Assembly: GCA_964624555.1 (NCBI GenBank)
Contig: CAZUXB010000016.1
Coordinates: 1-46,727 of the forward strand
Direction: 5' to 3'
Length of the DNA: 46,727 nucleotides
Source of the DNA: SXRF01 sp964624555
Lineage (GTDB): Bacteria > Pseudomonadota > Alphaproteobacteria > Rickettsiales > SXRF01
Positions 1-7,646 of this stretch are shown one piece after another (positions within the stretch are counted from its first letter, which is position 1; each line of letters opens with the position of its first letter). Below the pieces are notes generated by a model. The model was not told where the DNA came from and searched no databases. It was given only the letters and a program-made list of their open reading frames with translations. The translations under genes and the position numbers were made by a program.

Positions 1-4
1 TAAC

Positions 5-12
5 CACCTCCT
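5..12 (-). promoter_or_regulatory. Strong Shine-Dalgarno for a leftward gene just outside the window
   Basis: Read on the minus strand, bases 12 to 5 are AGGAGGTG, a near-perfect ribosome binding site, and only four bases remain before the window edge. A leftward gene most likely begins at or just beyond position 1. The AT-rich stretch from about 13 to 80 would then be its leader and promoter region. No start codon is visible, so the gene itself is inferred. Confidence 0.5.
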
Positions 13-81
13 GTGCATAACAGCAGTAACATATATGTATAAATAATTAGTTAATTAGCTATAATCTCTCATCACTCGTGC

Positions 82-562
82 CTATTGCCCAATGCCTTTA
101 TCGCTGTCCTTATCAGCAAATAATTTTCTGCTGTTGGCAATCATCAGTATCGAACCGAGAGCGATACCAGCCAGCGGTAAACCCTGACACTACTGCATTG
201 AACTTGGCATTTTCCGAGATACTGCTGAAATGGTCGAGAGTATTTTCGTAGCCCATTTTATTGAAAAACCCGGTTATTTTTTTCTTGAATTCCCTGCGCG
301 CTTCATTGATTTCTATCCTGGCATGCCCGTCACCGGTGATCTCTGATTTGTCCATCGCAGCAAGACATTTATCCCTGGTTCCAGCGATTATCTTATCAAA
401 CGCACCGTTCCTCCTGTGCATCTCGTATGAGCTCTGGCGAACACTTTCCCTGCCTACAGCTATTCCCGATATTGCTGCGATGGGGTAAGCTGCGACATTT
501 AGAACCTGCGCTGCTGAAGCCCCGCTTTCTTTATCAGACCTAAGTTCTTTAGTTTCTTCCAC
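82..562 (-). pseudogene. Frameshifted second copy of a small membrane-protein paralogue pair
   Basis: The uninterrupted reading frame runs 562 to 113 from a GTG start. It parallels its upstream neighbour (568-1083) through an acidic N-terminus, an AYPI segment, an MGY segment and a GFTA motif. After GFTA the frame becomes an unrelated charged tail. The neighbour has 24 bases between its GCT codon and the shared CTGATG block; this copy has 25. Removing one base near 165-177 restores a tail with LGSILMIANS, matching LGALLMIANS in the neighbour, and moves the stop to position 82. This is either a real one-base insertion or a base-calling error. The function is unknown; the restored tail would be one hydrophobic helix. 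The five-base gap and similar GGTAG sequence before both GTG starts indicate tandem duplication and co-transcription. Confidence 0.65.
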
Positions 563-567
563 AATAA

Positions 568-1083
568 CTACCTGAGATATGCAGCTGGTTTTTGTTTTTT
601 ATCCTGCTCACTATCGTCCTTAAAAAGCGGTTTAAAGATATCTTTGCTGTTGGCTATCATCAGTAATGCCCCCAGTGAAATGAACGCAGCGGTAAAACCA
701 ACCGTTATAGCTTCCATCTTTGAGTTATCAGCCAGATCGTTCCAGTTATGCCTAATACTTCTATAACCCATTTTCTGGAACTTACGCGATTTTGCCGCCT
801 CGTATTTTCCCCGGATATTGGCCATTGCCTCCTGCATATTACTGCCAAATTCTCCACCACCTTTAGCGCTGGCATCTTTAGCTTGACTCATCATTTTTGC
901 GGTAGAACTATCAAATGTCCCAAGCTTGGTATGCCATTCTACCGAATCTTTCCTGATATTCTGTTTGGCCGCATAATAACCGGCTGCCCCGGAAATCGGA
1001 TAGGCAACAGCGGTCAACACCGCACTTACGTCCAGCTTGCCCCTTTTCTTATCCGCCTTAGGTTCTTCGGTTTTTTCGTCCAC
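568..1083 (-). CDS. Small unknown membrane protein (intact paralogue)
   Basis: This 171-residue protein starts at GTG behind GGGTAG. It has a charged N-terminus (to about 18), a short hydrophobic Ala/Gly-rich stretch (about 20-40), a soluble middle rich in Ala, Lys and Met, and one clear membrane helix at about 128-147. A Lys/Asp-rich tail follows. The soluble middle probably lies on one side of the membrane. I do not recognise the family. The damaged gene immediately downstream is a tandem duplicate. Nothing around it points to a pathway, and calling it a bona fide gene rests on the paralogy and composition. Confidence 0.6.
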   Translation of the reverse strand: MDEKTEEPKADKKRGKLDVSAVLTAVAYPISGAAGYYAAKQNIRKDSVEWHTKLGTFDSSTAKMMSQAKDASAKGGGEFGSNMQEAMANIRGKYEAAKSRKFQKMGYRSIRHNWNDLADNSKMEAITVGFTAAFISLGALLMIANSKDIFKPLFKDDSEQDKKQKPAAYLR

Positions 1084-1365
1084 AAACTACCCAAAATATC
1101 TAAATCCACCATGTCAACAGGTAATTGTACGAATATTACAGCAAAGTTACAAGTTACAGTTATGTGACACCGGGCCAGAATCCAGGGAAATAACTATGGT
1201 TTACACTAATAACTTGATATTATTAAACAAATATGTTAGAGTGGAGAAAATTGTGGTTTGTCACATTAGTTTCACATAAATGTAACATAACTTGCCCGTG
1301 TTCTGTGTTATATTTAGGCTATTAGATTGGGATTAATAGCATTTTGAAGGAACGGGAGAGTTTTT

Positions 1366-1599
1366 ATGGCGATGAAAGATATTAGTTGGGGTTCGGTTAT
1401 TCTAGGCGCAGCGGCAGTTACCGCGTTTGTTGCCATGGCACCTGCTGCAATTCCCCTGCTTACTGTTTTAGGAACCACTGCGGCAGCGAAGGGTGCTGTT
1501 CTTGCCGGTGCTGCCATAGCTGGCGGTGTCGCGGGCAATATGGTCAGCAAGATATTTGGCCGAGCGCAAGACGCAACGACAACGTTAGTTGAAAGGTAA
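1366..1599 (+). CDS. Small hydrophobic Ala/Gly-rich protein
   Basis: This 77-residue protein is made almost entirely of Ala, Gly, Val and Thr between residues 8 and 60, enough for two closely spaced membrane helices with glycine-zipper spacing. A short polar tail follows. A GGGAG Shine-Dalgarno lies just upstream, and a second in-frame ATG at 1372 is possible. The next gene starts three bases after the stop, so the two are probably co-transcribed. The preceding 282 bases (1084-1365) hold no gene that I can support and presumably carry promoters for both directions. Glycine-zipper membrane peptides can be bacteriocin-like, toxin-like or structural; nothing here decides between these. Confidence 0.55.
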   Translation: MAMKDISWGSVILGAAAVTAFVAMAPAAIPLLTVLGTTAAAKGAVLAGAAIAGGVAGNMVSKIFGRAQDATTTLVER

Positions 1600-1602
1600 T
1601 AA

Positions 1603-1938
1603 ATGACAGAACCCACCGGCCAGAAAGATGAAACTCGGTTTATTACGCTGGTACGTGGGGTCATGCAAAAAGGTGGCTTCTACTGGTGCTACCTGGCCGT
1701 AAAACCTGAACTTATGACCAAATTCCAGCAGGCCGTAGAAAATAAATATAATATCCAGAATTTCGTGAAAGACGGTTATGGCGAGGTGGTGGTTTCCGGC
1801 GCTGGCCGCACCCCTCCCAAAGATGTTACTGAAAAGGTCTGCCAGATGTTCAACACCACGTTTGAAGAGCTGGAAGAAGGCAATGCCGGTATCGGTATCG
1901 CCCAGATCATCGCCAAGATGCAAACCCCTCCGGCATAA
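1603..1938 (+). CDS. Conserved-looking hypothetical protein, 111 aa
   Basis: This soluble protein of 111 residues has no signal peptide or membrane helix. It has a mixed alpha/beta composition with the segments YWCYLAVKPEL, FVKDGYGEVVVSGAG and an acidic C-terminal region. Third-codon-position bias looks like its neighbours and supports real coding. It starts three bases after the hydrophobic peptide gene at 1366-1599, so the pair is likely translated from one message. I do not recognise the family. A partner role for the membrane peptide is only a guess from position. Confidence 0.6.
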   Translation: MTEPTGQKDETRFITLVRGVMQKGGFYWCYLAVKPELMTKFQQAVENKYNIQNFVKDGYGEVVVSGAGRTPPKDVTEKVCQMFNTTFEELEEGNAGIGIAQIIAKMQTPPA

Positions 1939-2039
1939 TAAATAACCGTTGCAAATCCCCTATAAATAGCTAGGTTAGTCGCTTAATTCACAGAATCCAT
2001 ATGTATGATTCTGTAAAGAAAAACCATTAAGGAGGCTAC

Positions 2040-3479
2040 ATGGGCTTATCTAAACTTACGGTGAAAAAATCTATCTCTTCCATCCAGGCAGAATCAGCAA
2101 AGGGTGAACTAAAACGCTCACTGTCAGCAGCAAACTTAATAAGCCTTGGCATAGGTTGTATCATCGGCACCGGGATATTCGTCCTCACCGGAACCGCCGC
2201 CGCCCAGAACGCTGGCCCCGCAATTGTAATTTCTTTTTTGCTCGCCGGTCTTGCCTGTGGTTTCGCGGCACTGTGCTACGCCGAACTTTCTTCCATGCTT
2301 CCGGTTTCCGGCAGCGCCTATTCTTACGCTTACGCCAGTATGGGCGAGATATTCGCCTGGGTTATGGGCTGGCTCCTGCTCCTTGAATATGGCGTCGCCG
2401 CCTCAACAGTTTCGGTTGGCTGGTCTGGCTATATGGTAAGCTTCCTGCATGGTTTCGGTATCAATATACCGCCACAACTCACCGCCGCCACCGGACAGAT
2501 GGTAACACTGGCCGATGGCAGTACGATGGCCGCTTTATTCAACCTTCCTGCCTTCATCGGTATTACCGTAGTTACTATACTTCTTGTGCTTGGAGTCAAG
2601 GAATCGGCAAACGTAAATAACATCATCGTATTCATAAAATTATTTGTTGTGCTGCTCTTCATCGGCATCGGCGTTTTCTACATCCACCCTGACAACTGGG
2701 TACCTTTCGTTCCTGAAAATACCGGCGACTTCAAGCATTTCGGCTGGAGCGGCGTGCTGCATGGCGCGAGCATTGTGTTCTTCGCCTATATCGGTTTCGA
2801 GGCGGTATCCACTGCCGCGCAGGAAGCCAAGAACCCGCAGAAGGATATACCTATTGGTATCCTTGGTTCACTGGGCATATGCACAGTGCTTTATATAGCG
2901 GTATCTCTTATCCTTACCGGCATTGTGAAATACACCGCGCTTAATACACCATCTCCCATCGCCACCGCGGTTGACATGATCGGCCTGCCCTGGCTTTCAT
3001 TTGTGATAAAGATCGGTGCTATCGCCGGACTCTCTTCAGTGATGCTGGTGCTAATGTATGGACAGACCCGTATTTTCTACACCATGTCCAAGGATGGGCT
3101 GTTACCGCCGCTATTTGCCAAGGTCCATCCTAAATTCCAGACTCCGTGGATAAACACCATACTGGTTGGTTCGATCTCCGGTATAGTAGCCGGCACCACC
3201 GACATCAATGCCCTCGGCAATCTGGTAAATCTTGGAACACTGATGGCCTTCGTGATAATCTGCTATACTGTAATGCACCTGCGTAAGACCGAGCCGGAAC
3301 TGAAACGTCCGTTCCGTGTTCCCTATCCCAAGGTAACACCGATACTCGGTATGTTGTTCTGCGGTATGCTTATTTCCAGTCTGTGGGAAACTTTTGTAAA
3401 CCTGATACCATATTTCGCGCTGGGTGCAGCTATATATTTTGGTTACGGCCATAAGCACAGCAAACTGCGTAAGCAGTAG
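2040..3479 (+). CDS. APC-family amino-acid permease (YfnA/CAT-like)
   Basis: This 479-residue integral membrane protein has about twelve hydrophobic helices and should import amino acids across the inner membrane by proton or cation coupling. The first helix region carries GIGCIIGTGIFVLTG, the glycine-rich substrate-binding motif of the APC superfamily. The PVSGSAYSYAY segment and the FFAYIGFEAVSTAAQEAKNP segment are typical of the cationic-amino-acid transporter branch and YfnA-like permeases. Length is normal for the group. The start is set by AAGGAGG six bases upstream. It appears to be a single-gene unit ended by the palindromic element that begins two bases after its stop. The substrate cannot be read from sequence. 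Confidence 0.9.
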   Translation: MGLSKLTVKKSISSIQAESAKGELKRSLSAANLISLGIGCIIGTGIFVLTGTAAAQNAGPAIVISFLLAGLACGFAALCYAELSSMLPVSGSAYSYAYASMGEIFAWVMGWLLLLEYGVAASTVSVGWSGYMVSFLHGFGINIPPQLTAATGQMVTLADGSTMAALFNLPAFIGITVVTILLVLGVKESANVNNIIVFIKLFVVLLFIGIGVFYIHPDNWVPFVPENTGDFKHFGWSGVLHGASIVFFAYIGFEAVSTAAQEAKNPQKDIPIGILGSLGICTVLYIAVSLILTGIVKYTALNTPSPIATAVDMIGLPWLSFVIKIGAIAGLSSVMLVLMYGQTRIFYTMSKDGLLPPLFAKVHPKFQTPWINTILVGSISGIVAGTTDINALGNLVNLGTLMAFVIICYTVMHLRKTEPELKRPFRVPYPKVTPILGMLFCGMLISSLWETFVNLIPYFALGAAIYFGYGHKHSKLRKQ

Positions 3480-3481
3480 TA

Positions 3482-3557
3482 AGTTAACAGTTACCAGTTA
3501 CGAGTTACCAGTAATTGGTATCAAAAACTGATAACCGGTAACTCGTATCTGGTAACT
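3482..3557. repeat. Heptamer palindromic element, AGTTACC family
   Basis: The left arm is four consecutive 7-bp units, AGTTAAC, AGTTACC, AGTTACG, AGTTACC (3482-3509). The right arm is the units GGTAACT, CGTATCT, GGTAACT (3537-3557), which are the reverse complement of the same heptamers. The RNA would fold into a long hairpin. The element starts two bases after the permease stop and ends four bases before the next ATG. It therefore probably acts as the permease 3' end, and it occupies the place where a ribosome binding site for the next gene would be. Two further AGTTACA units occur alone at about 1149-1163. Confidence 0.8.
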
Positions 3558-3561
3558 ACTT

Positions 3562-4320
3562 ATGTACACACCCGACATAATTAATTTACGCAACTTCTAC
3601 TCCACCGATTTTGGTGAGTCCGTGCGTTCCCTCATAGCGGGAACAGTAAATGGTTTATGGCCCGCGGGTGGCAATGATGTTATTGTCGGTATTGGCTATG
3701 CCACCCCTTACCTCACAAATTACCTTGGTGATAAAGCTACGGTCATTGCCTGCATGCCCGCCCAGCAAGGCGCGGCTTACTGGCCGCAGGGCGGCGATAA
3801 CTTAACCGTGATTGCCCATGACAGCGAGCTGCCTTTTGCCGAGAGCAGCGTAAACCGGGTGCTGCTGGTGCATAGCATGGAAAACAGCGAACAGCTTTCC
3901 TGGCTGATACAGGAAGTTTGGCGCGTACTGACACCAAATGGCCGTCTGCTTGCCGTTGTCCCCAACCGCAGCGGCATGTGGTCGCGCTCCTCGCGCAGCC
4001 CTTTTGGTTATGGCCGCCCCTTTTCCATTGCCCAGGTTTGCGCCCTGTTTGCCGAACAGCAATTTACCGTGACCCGCACCAGAAGTGCCCTGTATATGCC
4101 GCCGTCCCATATAAAATTCCTGTGGAAATGCGCGCCCCGGCTGGAAAAGATAGGCCGTTTCATCTGCCGTTACCTTGGGGGATTCCTGGGCGGGGTTTTA
4201 CTGGTCGAGGCCGAAAAGAAAATATATGCCGATATCAAGCAACCCGTTGTAGAAGCTAGAAAATACCGTAGCCATGTACTCGCCGGCCGCCCGGCCATGA
4301 CCATGGAAAAACAGCTATAA
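3562..4320 (+). CDS. Class I SAM-dependent methyltransferase
   Basis: This 252-residue protein has a methyltransferase type 11 layout. A glycine-containing nucleotide-binding strand lies near residues 36-46 (NDVIVGIGYATPYL). It is followed by a polar strand with ELPFAESSVNRVLLVHSME at about 91-109, then WLIQEVWRVLTPNGRLLAVVPNRSGMWS (written in parts: WRVLTPNGR at about 121-129 and AVVPN at 132-136). These match the post-I and motif III regions of small-molecule methyltransferases. No membrane segment is present. The ATG lies four bases after a palindromic element and has no recognisable Shine-Dalgarno. The substrate is unknown; similar alphaproteobacterial genes often sit beside gloB, which is not here. 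Confidence 0.8.
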   Translation: MYTPDIINLRNFYSTDFGESVRSLIAGTVNGLWPAGGNDVIVGIGYATPYLTNYLGDKATVIACMPAQQGAAYWPQGGDNLTVIAHDSELPFAESSVNRVLLVHSMENSEQLSWLIQEVWRVLTPNGRLLAVVPNRSGMWSRSSRSPFGYGRPFSIAQVCALFAEQQFTVTRTRSALYMPPSHIKFLWKCAPRLEKIGRFICRYLGGFLGGVLLVEAEKKIYADIKQPVVEARKYRSHVLAGRPAMTMEKQL

Positions 4321-4344
4321 TTAACTTGTCACCAAATCTTAACA

Positions 4345-4372
4345 TTAGGTAAGCGCTTTATCGTGCTATATT
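4345..4372 (+). promoter_or_regulatory. Candidate sigma-70 promoter for a leaderless transcript
   Basis: TTAGGT (4345-4350) and TATATT (4367-4372) are separated by 16 bases. The -10 ends six bases before the ATG at 4379, so the expected transcription start falls on or next to the start codon. No Shine-Dalgarno is present. The same six-base geometry is seen before the gene at 7647. Confidence 0.4.
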
Positions 4373-4378
4373 AACAGC

Positions 4379-5671
4379 ATGAGCGATGAATCGATACAAT
4401 CCAGCCTTACCATGACCCCGCAGCAACTGGCGGTAAAGCTCAACAGCGTGGTTGATGAGGTAACTGCGCTTGCCGAATCAGGTGGCCCTGAATGGGCGCA
4501 AGAAGCTCGTTCAAAGCATGTAAAAAAACATGAGGCAGATAGTGAGCATTATAGCAACGAAGGAGTGGTACTAACTACCGAAAAAGCCCGCGAACTGTGC
4601 CCAGAACTATTTGAGCACCTAATCGATCCAGGTATTCGTGATGCCAACAAAACCGGGGAGATATACCGCACCCCATCAGATCCTGAATATATAGTCCTTG
4701 ATAAGCATAATTATAGTTTCACTTTAAATGCCGCAGAGCGCACCATCGGGGTATCAATTAATAATCTTGCTAGGCAGCGTAATATGCTTGATGCATGCAC
4801 TTGTGTAACTCACGAATGGTGGCATGCATTTCAACACTCAGGCGATGGCCAGCCACACCCGGAAGATTATTATATTGGCCCATTAAGCAAGGGCAAATCC
4901 TTTGCGCCTGCTTTTGGAATTAGAGAAAAAGTTGCATCAGAGTTTGATGCCGACCGCGCAACCAGCTACCCTATGAATACGATAGCATTTTTCCTGACTG
5001 GTATTTGTGACAGTGAATATGGAGGGTACTACGATGCTACAGATAAGCCAGATACCTGTCCGGCCGAACGCTATAGCCATCCCAATGATCGCGCGCGCAT
5101 CAAATCTATGCTTGAAAAAGCATTAAGCAATGAAATATTTGGGGTGAATGGAAAGTGGCAGGAACGCGAAGGGAAGCATTTTTTTGTTCCTAATAATATC
5201 TCACAATCAAATAAAGAAATTAAAAAGCGTTTTCGGGATAGAACCCGTGGTAAAATAAACATTGGCGCTGATTCCAGCTATCCCATAACCGAAAGCGGCG
5301 AAATGGTGGTAAACTGGCAGGAACTTCAGGTAGCTACCGAACAAAAAGCTGAAGAGCTTATGAAAAAACTTGATAAGATAGTTAATCCCGATGACAAAGA
5401 AGTATCACAAATATTTCAACAACAGTTAAAGGCAGCAAAAACTCCAGAAGATATTTCCAGAGTTACGAGAGAACATCTAGAACGGTTAAGAAAGCCTATT
5501 AGCCAAGAAACAGCGCAACAATGGCTGGATATGGCACAAGAAGAAATCACACGCTTCAGGGAAACCCATAAACCAGAATTTTCTGTATTAGCCGAAAGAA
5601 GGTTTACCCTTAAGGACAGAGTAATTAACAGAGGTATAGGTTCTCAGCGCGGCGGAAGTTTTAGTATTTAA
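4379..5671 (+). CDS. Putative M48-like zinc metalloprotease of unknown role
   Basis: This 430-residue protein has no signal peptide or membrane helix. It carries HEWWH at residues 145-149 (His145 and His149 as zinc ligands, Glu146 as catalytic base). About forty residues later comes SEFDADRAT, with Glu188 in the position of the third zinc ligand; ExxAD-type motifs mark the M48/gluzincin group. A YSHPNDRARIKSM segment at 232-244 resembles the HP..RI element near the end of M48 peptidases. The C-terminal 150 residues are charged and probably coiled-coil. A standard M48 enzyme would be membrane-anchored, and this one is not. The gene is more AT-rich than its neighbours and has a leaderless-type promoter. 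A secreted effector or toxin function is possible but not shown. Its end overlaps cutA on the opposite strand by four bases. Confidence 0.6.
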   Translation: MSDESIQSSLTMTPQQLAVKLNSVVDEVTALAESGGPEWAQEARSKHVKKHEADSEHYSNEGVVLTTEKARELCPELFEHLIDPGIRDANKTGEIYRTPSDPEYIVLDKHNYSFTLNAAERTIGVSINNLARQRNMLDACTCVTHEWWHAFQHSGDGQPHPEDYYIGPLSKGKSFAPAFGIREKVASEFDADRATSYPMNTIAFFLTGICDSEYGGYYDATDKPDTCPAERYSHPNDRARIKSMLEKALSNEIFGVNGKWQEREGKHFFVPNNISQSNKEIKKRFRDRTRGKINIGADSSYPITESGEMVVNWQELQVATEQKAEELMKKLDKIVNPDDKEVSQIFQQQLKAAKTPEDISRVTREHLERLRKPISQETAQQWLDMAQEEITRFRETHKPEFSVLAERRFTLKDRVINRGIGSQRGGSFSI

Positions 5672-5973
5672 ACTTCCCCTGCCACCCACTCCATAAATTC
5701 CGGCGCGCCGGATTCGACCGGCAGCACCAGCACGCACGGTACATCATAGCTATGTAGTTCGGTAATACGCGCGACAGCCGCCGTTGCTTTTTCGGCGGTG
5801 GTTTTGGCAAACATTATCGCCTCCGGCTGTTCTTCCACTTTGCCCTGCCATTTATACACCGACATTGCCCCCGGTAGAACATTGGCACAGGCGATGAGTT
5901 TTTCAGTTAGCAAGGTATGCGCTAGCGCCACCGCTTCTTCATAGGTTGGGAATGTTACATATAGCAACTTCAT
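5668..5973 (-). CDS. cutA: CutA divalent-ion tolerance family protein
   Basis: This is a complete CutA protein of 101 residues. Family hallmarks are the N-terminal strand YVTFPTYEEA, the LIACANVLPG segment at about 26-35, YKWQGKVEE at 40-48 and the HSYDVPCVLVLPV strand at about 74-86. CutA forms very stable trimers resembling PII signalling proteins; its role in metal tolerance is debated. The start codon overlaps the murJ stop by four bases (ATGA), so the two are translationally coupled. Confidence 0.93.
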   Translation of the reverse strand: MKLLYVTFPTYEEAVALAHTLLTEKLIACANVLPGAMSVYKWQGKVEEQPEAIMFAKTTAEKATAAVARITELHSYDVPCVLVLPVESGAPEFMEWVAGEV

Positions 5974-7523
5974 AATTTCTTTTTAATCCAGGTCATTATA
6001 ATGGTTCTTGAATGTAAAATATTAAGAGCAAAACTCACTCCCAGATAAGCCGCGCCACCTATAACCGCCAGCACCACCAGTGCTACAAAACGCCCCACTG
6101 TAGCAGCATGGCGTTCCATATATGGAGAAAAATGTGGCGTAAATATCCACAACACAACTGCCATTACAGTGCAGGCAAAAAGCATCCGCGCAAGTTGCGC
6201 CAGCAACCTGCGCTCTATTACCAGCCACCCCCTTTTCCTGAGGATTCTGGTCATAAGTATAACATTAAGCCAGCTGGCTATTGATGTTGCCAGCGCCATA
6301 CCGACATATTGTAACGGAAACATCAGGATTATATTAAAAACAAAATTCACGAAGATGCACAGTGTCGCAATTTTAAATGGTGTTTTCGTATCCTGGTTGG
6401 CGTAAAAAGCCGGGCCTAATATCTTCACCAAAATGAATGCCGGCAGCCCCAGCGAGAAAGCCATCAGCGTGTGAAATGTCGCAACTGTATCAGTTTCTAA
6501 AAACTTCCCGCGCTCGAACATAACCGTAATTATCGGCTGGGCGATAGCAAACAACGCTACTGCCGCTGGCAGGCTTAGGAACAACGCCAACTCCATAGCG
6601 CGATTCTGACTGTGGAAACTTTCTTCACGCTTTCCTTCGCGGATCTGACGTGAAAGCAGCGGCAGCAGTGCTGTACCCACCGCGATGCCGATGACTGCCA
6701 GCGGCAATTCACTGATTCGGTCAGCGTAATAAAGATAGGAAACCCCACTATCGAACTGCGAGGCGATAATAAGGTCGATGAACAGGTTGATCTGCGCTAC
6801 ACCTGCCCCCAAAGCCGCCGGTGCGATAAGCACCAGAAGTTTTTTCACCTCCGGCGTCAGTTTTGGCTTCACCAGTTTCGGCAGCATATTCTGCTTGCGG
6901 CAGAAATGAACCAGCCACAACCACTGCGCCACTCCCGACAGCATCACGGCAATCGCCAGCGCATGCGCCCCCGTTGGGGTAAGGCCGCCAATAAAATAAG
7001 GTATTATGATCAGGCACAGATTCATTAGCACCGGTGTTGCCGCCACGGCTGCGAATTTATCGCTGCTATTTAAAATTCCGCCAAGCAGTGACACCAGCGA
7101 AATAAAAATAATATAGGGCATGGTGATACGCGTGAGCATGACAGTAAGTTCAAATTTTTCCGGGTTATCGGAAAATCCCGGTGCCAATATATACATCAGC
7201 CACGGCATGGCGATAATGAACACCAACGTTACAATAAGCAGCACCAGCAGCAGAAACGACATCGCCTCGCTGGCGAAATCGCGGGCTTTTTCTTTTCCGT
7301 CCACCGCCAGCATCCCGGCGAATTGTGGCACGAACGCCGAATTGAACGCACCTTCAGCGAACAGGCGGCGCAGGAAGTTGGGGAGTTTGAACGCAACAAA
7401 AAACGCATCGGACAGGAAACTGGCACCGAGGCTGGAGGCTATAGTCACGTCACGCAGAAAGCCCAGCACCCTTGACAGGAGCGTATAACCGCCGATAGTA
7501 GCTGTGGATTTGACGAGTGACAT
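5970..7523 (-). CDS. murJ: Lipid II flippase MurJ
   Basis: This 517-residue protein with about fourteen membrane helices belongs to the MATE-like MOP superfamily. It flips lipid-linked peptidoglycan precursors across the inner membrane. Diagnostic sequence includes GGYTLLSRVLGFLRDVTIA near residues 11-29 and FVAFKLPNFLRRLFAEGAFN at about 42-61, both typical of MurJ (MviN). The length is normal. It is the first gene of a murJ-cutA pair with a 4-bp overlap, divergent from the gene at 7647. It adds to the peptidoglycan genes between 26.7 and 37.0 kb. Confidence 0.95.
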   Translation of the reverse strand: MSLVKSTATIGGYTLLSRVLGFLRDVTIASSLGASFLSDAFFVAFKLPNFLRRLFAEGAFNSAFVPQFAGMLAVDGKEKARDFASEAMSFLLLVLLIVTLVFIIAMPWLMYILAPGFSDNPEKFELTVMLTRITMPYIIFISLVSLLGGILNSSDKFAAVAATPVLMNLCLIIIPYFIGGLTPTGAHALAIAVMLSGVAQWLWLVHFCRKQNMLPKLVKPKLTPEVKKLLVLIAPAALGAGVAQINLFIDLIIASQFDSGVSYLYYADRISELPLAVIGIAVGTALLPLLSRQIREGKREESFHSQNRAMELALFLSLPAAVALFAIAQPIITVMFERGKFLETDTVATFHTLMAFSLGLPAFILVKILGPAFYANQDTKTPFKIATLCIFVNFVFNIILMFPLQYVGMALATSIASWLNVILMTRILRKRGWLVIERRLLAQLARMLFACTVMAVVLWIFTPHFSPYMERHAATVGRFVALVVLAVIGGAAYLGVSFALNILHSRTIIMTWIKKKL

Positions 7524-7634
7524 ACCCCATATCTAACCGAATCCGCCAATAAAACCAGTAATTTATAGCATCCTGCAATTTATATGGCAAAACTGCTAGT
7601 CAACTGTTATATTAATGAATATTAATAATTTAAT

Positions 7635-7640
7635 GATAAT
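7635..7640 (+). promoter_or_regulatory. Candidate -10 box for a leaderless transcript
   Basis: GATAAT ends six bases before the ATG at 7647, and no Shine-Dalgarno precedes the ATG. The -35 region is poorly defined in the AT-rich leader. The spacing is identical to that before the gene at 4379, which supports a start of transcription at the initiation codon. Confidence 0.35.
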
Positions 7641-7646
7641 AGCTAC

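Noticed and set aside
1314..1664. Minus-strand frame over the small hydrophobic gene
   Set aside because: It is a shadow of an Ala/Gly-rich gene, with no ribosome binding site or recognisable motif.
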